This document shows positions 6,887-14,956 of a stretch of DNA of 64,000 nucleotides, piece after piece; within the stretch, counting starts at the first letter, position 1, and each line of letters opens with the position of its first letter. Made by a program: the position numbers and the translations under genes. The notes beneath the pieces are model-generated. The model was not told the origin of the DNA, ran no database searches, and saw nothing but the letters and a program-made list of their open reading frames with translations. The stretch covers positions 60,621 through 124,620 of the forward strand of contig CAJTXU010000002.1 of the NCBI GenBank assembly GCA_910584125.1, read 5' to 3'. The DNA is from an uncultured Muribaculaceae bacterium (lineage in GTDB: Bacteria > Bacteroidota > Bacteroidia > Bacteroidales > Muribaculaceae).

Positions 6887-9685
6887 TTACCCCGTCGTCT
6901 CGTCCACCAGATAGACTATCGACTCATAGGGGCGGTCGATGGTGTCCATCATGGAGATCTCGCATGTACGCGCCAGCGAATAGCAGCCGTCATATCGCTT
7001 CTCGCCTATTTCGCGACGCTCGGCCACCGTCGCCGAACGAGCCACCTCCGGAAATATGAACCCGCGGTCGCCCGCCGCGCCGCAGCAATAGGCGTTGTCG
7101 GGAACGTCGACATGCTCGGCGCACATCTCCGCCAGACGACGCATCATGACGTCATGGCCCGTGATGCGCGACGCGCACGTAGGATGAAGCAATATGTTTT
7201 CCTTTCGCTTCACGACCTTCAGACGCGGCATCACATGGTCGGCGAGCCACTCGGTTATGTCAATGATCTTCAGCTTGCCATATTTCTTGAGATGCTCCTC
7301 GTCGAGCAAGGATTTGTTTCGCGAGAGATTCAGCAGGGTGTGCGTGCACGAGGTCGTGTCGCACACGAGCGGAATCCGTCCGCTGTCGGTGACGCGATAG
7401 AACGTGTCGATGGTGTCATGCGCCACCCGACGCTGTCCGTCGGGGTCTCCCTTGTGTTCCCATATCTGCGAGCAGCACACCCCGTGCATATCCTTCGGCA
7501 GGGCCATGCGGAATCCGGCCCGGCGTCCGATGCGCAGCATGACCGTCATCAGGTCGTCCTTGCCGAAATTGGAACCACCGAATATGCGCGTCACGCATGC
7601 CGGGAAATAGATGAAGTCGGGATTCGGGTCGTCACACCACGACATCTTCGGCGGCATCGGGAAGTGCTTCGACCAGTGCGGCGACTGCCTGTACAGCTTG
7701 TGCATGAAGTCAGTGGCCCAAATCAGCGGATATGGCGAAATGACCCGCTCGGTGGCCACCGCGGCCTTCAGCGTGCCGCGCAGCAGGGTCTCGACCGTGC
7801 TGTAATGCCCCGCAGACGCTGAGAGTGCCTTGTCGAATATCGAGCTGTTGCTCACCACCCTCACCGCGTCGGTCACCGTGCCTGTGTTGATGTTCATCGG
7901 GCAGGGAAGCTGGCACGAGCCGTCTGCGCAGCAGGTGTCGTTGCCGATGTACGCATATTCCTTCTCCAGAGCCTTCGAACCGGTGCGGGCTATGATGCGA
8001 CGGGCCTGCAGGCGCTGACGAGGCGTGAGCGTGATATCGCGCGACGGGCATACATGCTCGCAATAACCGCACTCCATGCATTTGTCGGCCTCGGGATAAC
8101 CGAGCTGTTCGCCGAACAGGTCAAGGCTCTTCATCGGCTTAATATATGCCTCGGGGTCGTTGTTGATGATGACTCCCGGGTTGAGAATGCCCTTCGGGTC
8201 GGCGAGGCGTTTGATCTCGGCCATCATTCCGTAGATCTTCTCTCCCCACTCCCGTTTGACAAACGGCGCTATGGCGCGTCCTGTGCCGTGCTCGCCCTTT
8301 AGCGAGCCGTCGAGATCCAGGACGTGGGTCACGAAGTCTTCCATGAACGACTTGAAATTGTCGAGGCTCTTCCGGCTGTCCATCTTCGAGGTGATTAGCG
8401 GGTGGATGTTGCCGGCACGCGCATGGCCGAAGATGGCACCGTCGTATCCATGCTTGTGGAAGAGTTGCTGGACGCCCTCGACGAGCGCGTCGAGTTTCTC
8501 GACCGGAGCCGCGACATCCTCCAGAATCACGGATGCGCCCGGGATCCTGACTCCGGCCACGCAGGGAAACACGCCGTCGCGGATGTTCCACAGCTGTCGG
8601 CGGGCGGCGACAGTCCGCGTGAAATCGTCAAAATGGATCAGCCCGGGTAATGAAGACAGCCTCGGACGCAGCGAGCCTGTGAGCTCTGCCATCTCCTCGG
8701 CCGAATCGGCTCCGTAATCGACGAGCATGGCCGTTGTCCCGGCCGGCATGTCCGAGCGCAGTCCCTGGCTGCTGCGCAGCGAGGCATAATCCATCATCTC
8801 CACCGCCAGCGCGCCCGTCTCACCCAGCTCGGCCGCATACGACGCCGCCTTGGTGACCGTCGGGAAATAGAGAAGGGCGGAAGAATAGACCGGGCAGAGA
8901 GGCCGCGTCCGCAGTTCGGCAGACTCGATGTATCCGAGCGTGCCCTCCGCCCCGATGAGCAGATGGACAAAGATATCCATCGGTTCGGAGAAGTCGACAA
9001 ACGAGTTCATGGCATACCCCGTGACATTCTTTATGCGGTATTTACGCTCTATCTTCTCGCGCGTCTCGCTGTCGGCGAGTATGCGCCGCCTGATGTCGAG
9101 CAATCCGGCGCAGAGTTCACACTCCTCGCGTTCGAACCGCTTCCGGTCGTCGGCGTGGGCGGAGTCATACGAATGTCCGTTGGCCAGCATGAACCGCATC
9201 GTGCTGAGCGTATGGTAGGAATTGAATTCGACTCCGGCCTCCATGCCGCTTGAATTGTTGGAGAGCACTCCGCCCATCAAGGCGGCTGACGATGAGGCGG
9301 GATCCGGACCGATGTGGTGATGATGAGGCTTCAGGATGGCGTTGACCTGATTGACGGTCAGCCCGGGCTCGAACCAGACCTTTGAGCCGCCGTCGCGCAC
9401 CTCGGCGTTCTTCCAGCCTGTGCGTAGTTCGCAGATGATGCCCGGGCCGACCGTCTGGCCCGACAGCGATGTGCCTCCGGCGCGGAAAGTCACTCCTATC
9501 CCCCGCCGGGACGCGAATCCGAGCAGTTCACGTATCTGCTCGACGCTGCGCGGGCGCACCACGCACAGCGGCTTTATGTCGAAGTATGACGCATCGCGGG
9601 CATAGATTTCACGCCACAGCTCGGTGTCGAGCATGTCTTTGCGGTCTATCACCCTGTCCAATCCGTCAAGGAGTCTATCAGCCAT
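6887..9685 (-). CDS. FAD-linked oxidase / Fe-S oxidoreductase fusion (D-lactate or glycolate dehydrogenase-like)
   Basis: 932 residues from ATG 9685; an upstream in-frame extension to 9805 would overlap the promoter region, so I reject it. Residues ~30-240 are an FAD_binding_4 (PCMH) domain (VVRPRSVEQIRELLGFA, FRAGGTSLSGQTVGPGII, GGVLSNNSSGM). The FAD-oxidase C domain follows, ending near GEHGTGRAIAPFV. A GlpC-like ferredoxin part then has Cys clusters CMECGYCEHVCP and CCADGSCQLPCP. The C-terminus has CCG-type motifs (GVCCSQIWEHKGD, AYCCGAAGDRGF). This GlcD-GlpC fusion oxidises 2-hydroxy acids, probably D-lactate, and feeds electrons to the respiratory chain. The substrate is inferred. Confidence 0.9.
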   Translation of the reverse strand: MADRLLDGLDRVIDRKDMLDTELWREIYARDASYFDIKPLCVVRPRSVEQIRELLGFASRRGIGVTFRAGGTSLSGQTVGPGIICELRTGWKNAEVRDGGSKVWFEPGLTVNQVNAILKPHHHHIGPDPASSSAALMGGVLSNNSSGMEAGVEFNSYHTLSTMRFMLANGHSYDSAHADDRKRFEREECELCAGLLDIRRRILADSETREKIERKYRIKNVTGYAMNSFVDFSEPMDIFVHLLIGAEGTLGYIESAELRTRPLCPVYSSALLYFPTVTKAASYAAELGETGALAVEMMDYASLRSSQGLRSDMPAGTTAMLVDYGADSAEEMAELTGSLRPRLSSLPGLIHFDDFTRTVAARRQLWNIRDGVFPCVAGVRIPGASVILEDVAAPVEKLDALVEGVQQLFHKHGYDGAIFGHARAGNIHPLITSKMDSRKSLDNFKSFMEDFVTHVLDLDGSLKGEHGTGRAIAPFVKREWGEKIYGMMAEIKRLADPKGILNPGVIINNDPEAYIKPMKSLDLFGEQLGYPEADKCMECGYCEHVCPSRDITLTPRQRLQARRIIARTGSKALEKEYAYIGNDTCCADGSCQLPCPMNINTGTVTDAVRVVSNSSIFDKALSASAGHYSTVETLLRGTLKAAVATERVISPYPLIWATDFMHKLYRQSPHWSKHFPMPPKMSWCDDPNPDFIYFPACVTRIFGGSNFGKDDLMTVMLRIGRRAGFRMALPKDMHGVCCSQIWEHKGDPDGQRRVAHDTIDTFYRVTDSGRIPLVCDTTSCTHTLLNLSRNKSLLDEEHLKKYGKLKIIDITEWLADHVMPRLKVVKRKENILLHPTCASRITGHDVMMRRLAEMCAEHVDVPDNAYCCGAAGDRGFIFPEVARSATVAERREIGEKRYDGCYSLARTCEISMMDTIDRPYESIVYLVDETTG

Positions 9686-9769
9686 ATCCTTGTAACCTTT
9701 TTTAGTTATAACCTCTGCCGTTTGAAATAGTTTTTGGGAATCTGTGACCGTTGTTAAAGAAAAAATTAT

Positions 9770-9777
9770 TAATTTTG
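9770..9777 (+). promoter_or_regulatory. -7 element for alaS (TAATTTTG)
   Basis: TAATTTTG fits TAnnTTTG and lies 42 bases before the alaS ATG. The nearest TTG (9751-9753) is only 16 bases upstream, shorter than usual. Confidence 0.45.
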
Positions 9778-9819
9778 CAGTTTGATAGCAAACGGAATAT
9801 AACAAACATCAAGATATAA

Positions 9820-12444
9820 ATGCTGACATCCAAAGAAATCAGAGAGTCTTTCAAGAACTTCTTCAAGGAGAAGGGCCACAAGATCGTGCCCTCGGCTCCG
9901 ATGGTGCTGAAAGACGACCCGACGCTGATGTTCACCAACGCCGGAATGAACCAGTTCAAAGACATAATACTCGGCAACCGCACGCCCGAATGCCGCCGCA
10001 TGACCGACAGCCAGAAGTGTCTGCGCGTGTCGGGCAAGCACAACGACCTCGAGGAGGTGGGCCACGACACGTATCACCACACGATGTTCGAGATGCTGGG
10101 CAACTGGTCGTTCGGCGACTATTTCAAGAAGGAGGCCATCGACTGGGCCTGGGAATATCTTGTCGACGTGCTCAAGCTCGACCCGGCGCGGCTCTACGCC
10201 ACGGTGTTCGAGGGATACGCCCCCGAGGGCCTCGAGCGCGACGACGAGGCGGCATCCATCTGGGAGAAGCATCTGCCGGCGAGCCACATCATCAACGGCA
10301 ACCGCCACGACAACTTCTGGGAGATGGGCGAGACAGGCCCCTGCGGACCATGCAGCGAGATCCACATCGATCTCCGTTCGGACGAGGAACGAGCTGCCGT
10401 CGACGGCGCATCGCTTGTAAATAAAGACAATCCCCTCGTGATCGAGATCTGGAACCTCGTCTTCATGCAATACAACCGCATGGCCGACGGCCACCTCGAG
10501 CCTCTGCCCGCCAAGGTGATCGACACCGGAATGGGCTTCGAGCGCCTCACCATGGCCCTCCAGGGAAAGAAGTCGAACTACGACACCGACATCTTCACGC
10601 CCCTCATCGCCAAGATCAGCGAAATCTCGGGCAAGCAATACGGAGTTGAGGAGAAAGTCGACGTGGCAATGCGTGTGGCCGCCGACCATGTGCGCACCAT
10701 CGCGTTCTCCATCGCCGACTCGCAGCTCCCCTCCAACGCCAAGGCCGGATACGTGATCCGCCGCATCCTGCGCCGCGCCGTCCGCTACGTCTATACGTTC
10801 CTCGGCCAGAAGGAGGCCACGCTCTACAAACTGATTGACACGCTCGTCGACCAGATGGGCGAGGCATATCCCGAGCTTCCCGCTCAGAAAGACCTCATCA
10901 AGAAGGTGATCAAGGAGGAGGAGGATTCGTTCCTCCGCACGCTCGACAACGGTATCCGCCTGCTCGACTCGCTCGTGGCCAAGGCCCGCAAAGAGGGAAA
11001 GACCGAGCTCGACGGCGCCGACGCCTTCACGCTCTATGACACCTACGGATTCCCGCTCGACCTCACCGAGCTAATACTCCGCGAGCAGGGCATGACGGTC
11101 GACAAAGCCGGCTTCGACAAGCACATGAAGGCCCAGAAGGAGCGCGCGCGCAGCGCAGCCTCTGTCGAGACGGCCGACTGGGTGGAGGTCTACCAGGGCG
11201 ACGAGACGTTCGTCGGATATGACGAGTTCGAGACTCCGACGCGAATCCTGAAATACCGCAAGGTTAAGCAGAAAGGTAAGGAGTTCTACCAGATCATGCT
11301 CTCGCGCACTCCCTTCTACGCCGAAATGGGCGGACAGGTCGGAGACTGCGGCGTGCTCGTCGCTCCTGATGGCGAGACGATCGAGATCTTCGACACCAAG
11401 AAGGAGAACAACGTCGCCGTTCATCTCTCGAAGAGGATCCCCGCCAATCCGTCGGCAGAGTTCATCGCACGCATCGACCTCAAGGCCCGCAAGGCGACGT
11501 CGGCCAACCACTCGGCCACACACCTCATCCACGAGGCTCTGCGCGAGGTGCTCGGAACGCACGTGGAGCAGAAAGGCTCGTATGTGTCGCCTGAGTCCCT
11601 GCGTTTCGACTTCTCGCACTTCCAGAAGGTCACTCCCGAGGAGATCCGCAAGGTCGAGCATCTGGTCAACAGCCGCATCCGCGAGGCCATGCCTCTTGAG
11701 GAATGCCGCGAGATTCCCATCGCGGAGGCACGCGAGATGGGCGCCATGGCCCTATTCGGCGAGAAATACGGCGACAAGGTGCGCGTGGTGAAGTACGGCA
11801 CGTCGGTCGAGCTCTGCGGCGGAACGCACGTGGCAAATACCGGCAACATCGGTATGGTGCGCATCGTCAACGAGAGTTCGATTGCCGCCGGCATCCGACG
11901 CATCGAGGCTGTATCGGGCGAAGGTCTTGAGAAGATGTTCGACGACATTCAGGACATGACCACCGAGATACGCGCCTTGCTCGGCAACGCCGGCGACATC
12001 CGCGCCTCCATCAGAAAAGCGATTATGGAAAACAGCGACCTGCGTCATCAGGTCGAGGGCTACGTGGCCGAACGCACGCAGCTCATCGCCCGTGAGGTCA
12101 AGGATAACGCCGTTGTCCGCAACGGCGTCACTGTCTGCCGTCTCGCCGGGCCGCGCATCCCCGAGGTTGTGAAGAACGTGGCGTTCATCCTCCGCAAGGA
12201 GGCCGAGACTCCGACGGTCTTCGTCGCAGCCACTCTCAACGAAGGACGCCCCACACTGACCGTCATGCTGACCGACGACCTCGTCAAGGAGGGATACAAC
12301 GCTTCGACCGTAGTCCGCGAGGCCGCGCGTCTGATCAAGGGAGGCGGCGGCGGCCAGCCCTTCTTCGCCCAGGCCGGCGGTAAAGACGCCTCCGGCCTCT
12401 CCGCGGCCGCCGACAAAGTGCTCGAACTCCTCGAACTCAACTGA
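9820..12444 (+). CDS. alaS: Alanyl-tRNA synthetase
   Basis: 874 residues, the standard bacterial length. It charges tRNA-Ala. The class II catalytic core is N-terminal (MLTSKEIRESFKNFFKEKGH, FTNAGMNQFKDIILG, RVSGKHNDLEEVG). The editing domain carries the zinc-site motifs NHSATHLIHEALREVLG and CGGTHVANTGNIG. The C-terminal DHHA1 domain ends GGGGGQPFFAQAGGKDASGL. It is monocistronic, with a strong bidirectional hairpin 20 bases after the stop separating it from the convergent RiPP operon. Confidence 0.98.
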   Translation: MLTSKEIRESFKNFFKEKGHKIVPSAPMVLKDDPTLMFTNAGMNQFKDIILGNRTPECRRMTDSQKCLRVSGKHNDLEEVGHDTYHHTMFEMLGNWSFGDYFKKEAIDWAWEYLVDVLKLDPARLYATVFEGYAPEGLERDDEAASIWEKHLPASHIINGNRHDNFWEMGETGPCGPCSEIHIDLRSDEERAAVDGASLVNKDNPLVIEIWNLVFMQYNRMADGHLEPLPAKVIDTGMGFERLTMALQGKKSNYDTDIFTPLIAKISEISGKQYGVEEKVDVAMRVAADHVRTIAFSIADSQLPSNAKAGYVIRRILRRAVRYVYTFLGQKEATLYKLIDTLVDQMGEAYPELPAQKDLIKKVIKEEEDSFLRTLDNGIRLLDSLVAKARKEGKTELDGADAFTLYDTYGFPLDLTELILREQGMTVDKAGFDKHMKAQKERARSAASVETADWVEVYQGDETFVGYDEFETPTRILKYRKVKQKGKEFYQIMLSRTPFYAEMGGQVGDCGVLVAPDGETIEIFDTKKENNVAVHLSKRIPANPSAEFIARIDLKARKATSANHSATHLIHEALREVLGTHVEQKGSYVSPESLRFDFSHFQKVTPEEIRKVEHLVNSRIREAMPLEECREIPIAEAREMGAMALFGEKYGDKVRVVKYGTSVELCGGTHVANTGNIGMVRIVNESSIAAGIRRIEAVSGEGLEKMFDDIQDMTTEIRALLGNAGDIRASIRKAIMENSDLRHQVEGYVAERTQLIAREVKDNAVVRNGVTVCRLAGPRIPEVVKNVAFILRKEAETPTVFVAATLNEGRPTLTVMLTDDLVKEGYNASTVVREAARLIKGGGGGQPFFAQAGGKDASGLSAAADKVLELLELN

Positions 12445-12463
12445 GCCAGATTCCAACTATCAT

Positions 12464-12510
12464 TAAGCCGCAGCTGTATGAATCACGGATATTCATGCAG
12501 CTGCGGCTTA
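12464..12510. terminator. Long bidirectional terminator hairpin between alaS and the RiPP operon
   Basis: A 20-bp inverted repeat (12464-12483 against 12491-12510, a single G-U type mismatch) with a 7-base loop (CACGGAT). The core is AAGCCGCAGCTG / CAGCTGCGGCTT. It sits between two convergent units, ending alaS on plus and the RiPP operon on minus. It has A/T-rich flanks but no long T-run. Confidence 0.8.
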
Positions 12511-12536
12511 TTAATAGCACTCGTTGCCTGCTGCCA

Positions 12537-12749
12537 CTAAAGGGCATTCAACAAATGTTCAAATATCGTCTCACCGTGTCCATGAGGATATTCGAACGAC
12601 ATTACAACAGCTATGATTATGACAAACAATATACATAAGATTGAGATACCCCAGCGAATGAATATATTTGGAACTTCTCCCAGTATATTTCTAACTTTCT
12701 CTGAGCTAAGTTCAATCTTGTCATTAGTCTCGGATTTAATGCTGCCCAT
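12537..12749 (-). pseudogene. Truncated HlyD-type membrane-fusion protein (N-terminal anchor only)
   Basis: 70 residues. The stretch IELSSEKVRNILGEVPNIF-IRWGIS, followed by one membrane helix (ILCILFVIIIAVVMSF) and EYP, strongly resembles the first ~55 residues of Bacteroidetes HlyD-family adaptors that partner bacteriocin ABC exporters. Those proteins are normally about 400 residues, with a periplasmic barrel-sandwich and hairpin. Here the frame ends at HGHGETIFEHLLNAL, and 27 bases later the alaS/RiPP terminator hairpin begins, so no periplasmic part exists in this locus. It starts 2 bases after the exporter stop, as the last gene of the RiPP operon. It is either a degraded adaptor or a stand-alone membrane peptide. 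The homology is from memory of the family. Confidence 0.6.
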
Positions 12750-12751
12750 AA

Positions 12752-14941
12752 CTAACTGCCTAATTCCAATTGATTTTTAATTAGATTATAATATGCTCCC
12801 TTTCGTTGTAGCAATTGAGTATGATTCCCTGATTCAACAATCATGCCATCTCCAATCACTATAATCTGGTCCGCACTCTTTACTGTTGAAAGCCTGTGCG
12901 CCACGAGAACCACCGTCTTATTCTGATAGAACTGGCCGAGATTCTCCACGATGTCGCGTTCGTTCTTAGCATCAAGCGCATTGGTGGCCTCATCAAGAAA
13001 GATGATGTCCGGATTCTTATAGACAGCCCTTGCTATCAGTATCCTCTGCTTCTGGCCCTGGCTCAGACCTATGCCGTCTTGTCCGATTAATGTATTGTAT
13101 TTTAAAGGAAGAGACATGACATAATCATGAATACAGGCAATCCTCGATGCGGTTTTCAATCTCTCGAGATCGATATCTCCATCACCCACAGCTATATTTC
13201 TTGCTATCGATTCCGAAAATATCACCCCATCCTGCATGACCACACCACAATGCCGACGCCACCATTTAAGATCATAGCTATCTATATTTTTTCCTGAAAT
13301 CAAAATCTCACCATCCAATACCTTGTAATAGCCTAACATAAGTTTAATCAGTGTTGTCTTTCCGCTTCCGCTGGCACCTACTATTGCCGTTACTTTGCCC
13401 GCAGGTACAGAGAAAGATACATCCGACAATGTGTATTTTAGAGAATGTCTGTCATATTTAAAAGACACATCCTTAAAAACTATCGTTTTATCATTAGGGA
13501 ATGACTGAAGTCTATTGTTGGCCGATTCTTCATTCTTTGACTCATGAATTTCATTTATTCTTTCCAAAGATATCTTGACATCCTGAATTGAATAAATAAA
13601 TTGCATGAGCTGTTCGACCGGAGAATTAAGCTGCCCGACGATATATTGGATCGCCAGCATCGCTCCCAATGAAATCTGGCCATTGATTACCGAAGTGGCG
13701 GCGAATACTGTTATAAGAATGTTCTTTATCTCATTTATAAAGATACTGCCAGCCTCTTGGGTTTGTTGCAATTTCAAAGACTTCATCTGAACGGAAAATA
13801 AATCGGCCTGTGAGTCTTCCCATTCCCATCTTCTACGTTTCTCACAATCCTGCAGCTTAATCTCAGTCATATTGATAATAAACTGATAGGTCCTGTTCTG
13901 GCTTATGGATTGTTGCTCAAATAATTGGTAATCCAATACCTTCCTTTTACTGAGGAAACAAGCGATCCAAATCCCATAAATCAGGCTGCCTCCAAAGAAA
14001 ATGAAAAAAATCAACTTATTATATACCAACAGCACTACTCCGAAGACAATAAACGAAAGAGCAGTGAACATAATTCCAAGAACTTGATTCGTAAGAAACG
14101 ACTGCACTCTGGAATGGTCACCCATTCTCTGGAGTAGGTCACCCAATAATTTCGTCTCGAAAAACGACATGGGCAGTTTGAGCAATTTTATGAAAAAGTC
14201 ACTGACGATTGAGATATTGATTCGCATTGCCATATGCAATAGTATCCATCGCCTTATGAAATCAGTGGCAGCACGGCCTACGACAATCATGAGCTCTCCG
14301 AGAAGAATCAGCCAGATGAATTTGATATCCTTATAATTTATTCCTATATCAACAATCCACTGCGTGAGAAACGGCATAATCATTTGCAGAACGCAACCCA
14401 ACAATAGACCCAAAGCAATCTGAACAAATAAGCCTTTATATTGCATTGCGTAGTTCAATAGAAAGCGGAATGACCTCTTCTCATCAATATCAGATGTTGA
14501 GACCCTATCGAATTCGTCGGTTGTTTGAAAAAACATTGCCACGCCTTTGTCTGTGAAGTTGGACGTAGTGGAAATCCAATGTTTTATAAATTCATCGGCT
14601 GACAGCTTATACTTACCTTTTGCGGGGTCGGCAATCCAGAATCTGTTTCCATTTCTGTCAATCTTATACAACACCACGAAATGATTCTGATTCCAATGCA
14701 ATATACATGGCAAAGGACACTCTTCCAGTTCGTTTAGTGAGGCCCGTCCTGCCGTATAATCAATTTTAAGCGTATCGCATAAATCCGCTATACTTTTCAA
14801 AGAAACGCCATCCTTAGATGGCTGGCAATATTTCTCAAGATATTGCAAAGAGACGTTTCTACCATAAAAACGGCATATCATGCATATGCATGATATGCCG
14901 CACTGCATGGCGTCATGTTGTTTTACAAATGGAAAAGACAT
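12752..14941 (-). CDS. Peptidase-containing ABC exporter (C39 domain, bacteriocin/RiPP type)
   Basis: 729 residues with three parts. Residues ~1-130 are a C39 cysteine peptidase: Gln8 and Cys14 in KQHDAMQCGISC, His87 in NQNHFVVLYKI and Asp105 in WIADPAKGKY. All catalytic positions are kept. Residues ~150-440 form the six-helix exporter membrane domain. Residues ~480-729 are the ATPase: Walker A GASGSGKT (522-529), signature LSQGQ (626-630), Walker B IIFLDE (Asp650, Glu651) and the switch His682. Such exporters cut the leader after a double glycine while moving the peptide out. The precursor at 18751-18960 carries exactly such a GG. It lies in an AT-rich minus-strand operon, 15 bases after the barrel gene. 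Confidence 0.95.
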   Translation of the reverse strand: MSFPFVKQHDAMQCGISCICMICRFYGRNVSLQYLEKYCQPSKDGVSLKSIADLCDTLKIDYTAGRASLNELEECPLPCILHWNQNHFVVLYKIDRNGNRFWIADPAKGKYKLSADEFIKHWISTTSNFTDKGVAMFFQTTDEFDRVSTSDIDEKRSFRFLLNYAMQYKGLFVQIALGLLLGCVLQMIMPFLTQWIVDIGINYKDIKFIWLILLGELMIVVGRAATDFIRRWILLHMAMRINISIVSDFFIKLLKLPMSFFETKLLGDLLQRMGDHSRVQSFLTNQVLGIMFTALSFIVFGVVLLVYNKLIFFIFFGGSLIYGIWIACFLSKRKVLDYQLFEQQSISQNRTYQFIINMTEIKLQDCEKRRRWEWEDSQADLFSVQMKSLKLQQTQEAGSIFINEIKNILITVFAATSVINGQISLGAMLAIQYIVGQLNSPVEQLMQFIYSIQDVKISLERINEIHESKNEESANNRLQSFPNDKTIVFKDVSFKYDRHSLKYTLSDVSFSVPAGKVTAIVGASGSGKTTLIKLMLGYYKVLDGEILISGKNIDSYDLKWWRRHCGVVMQDGVIFSESIARNIAVGDGDIDLERLKTASRIACIHDYVMSLPLKYNTLIGQDGIGLSQGQKQRILIARAVYKNPDIIFLDEATNALDAKNERDIVENLGQFYQNKTVVLVAHRLSTVKSADQIIVIGDGMIVESGNHTQLLQRKGAYYNLIKNQLELGS

Positions 14942-14956
14942 AACATTAAATCGTGT

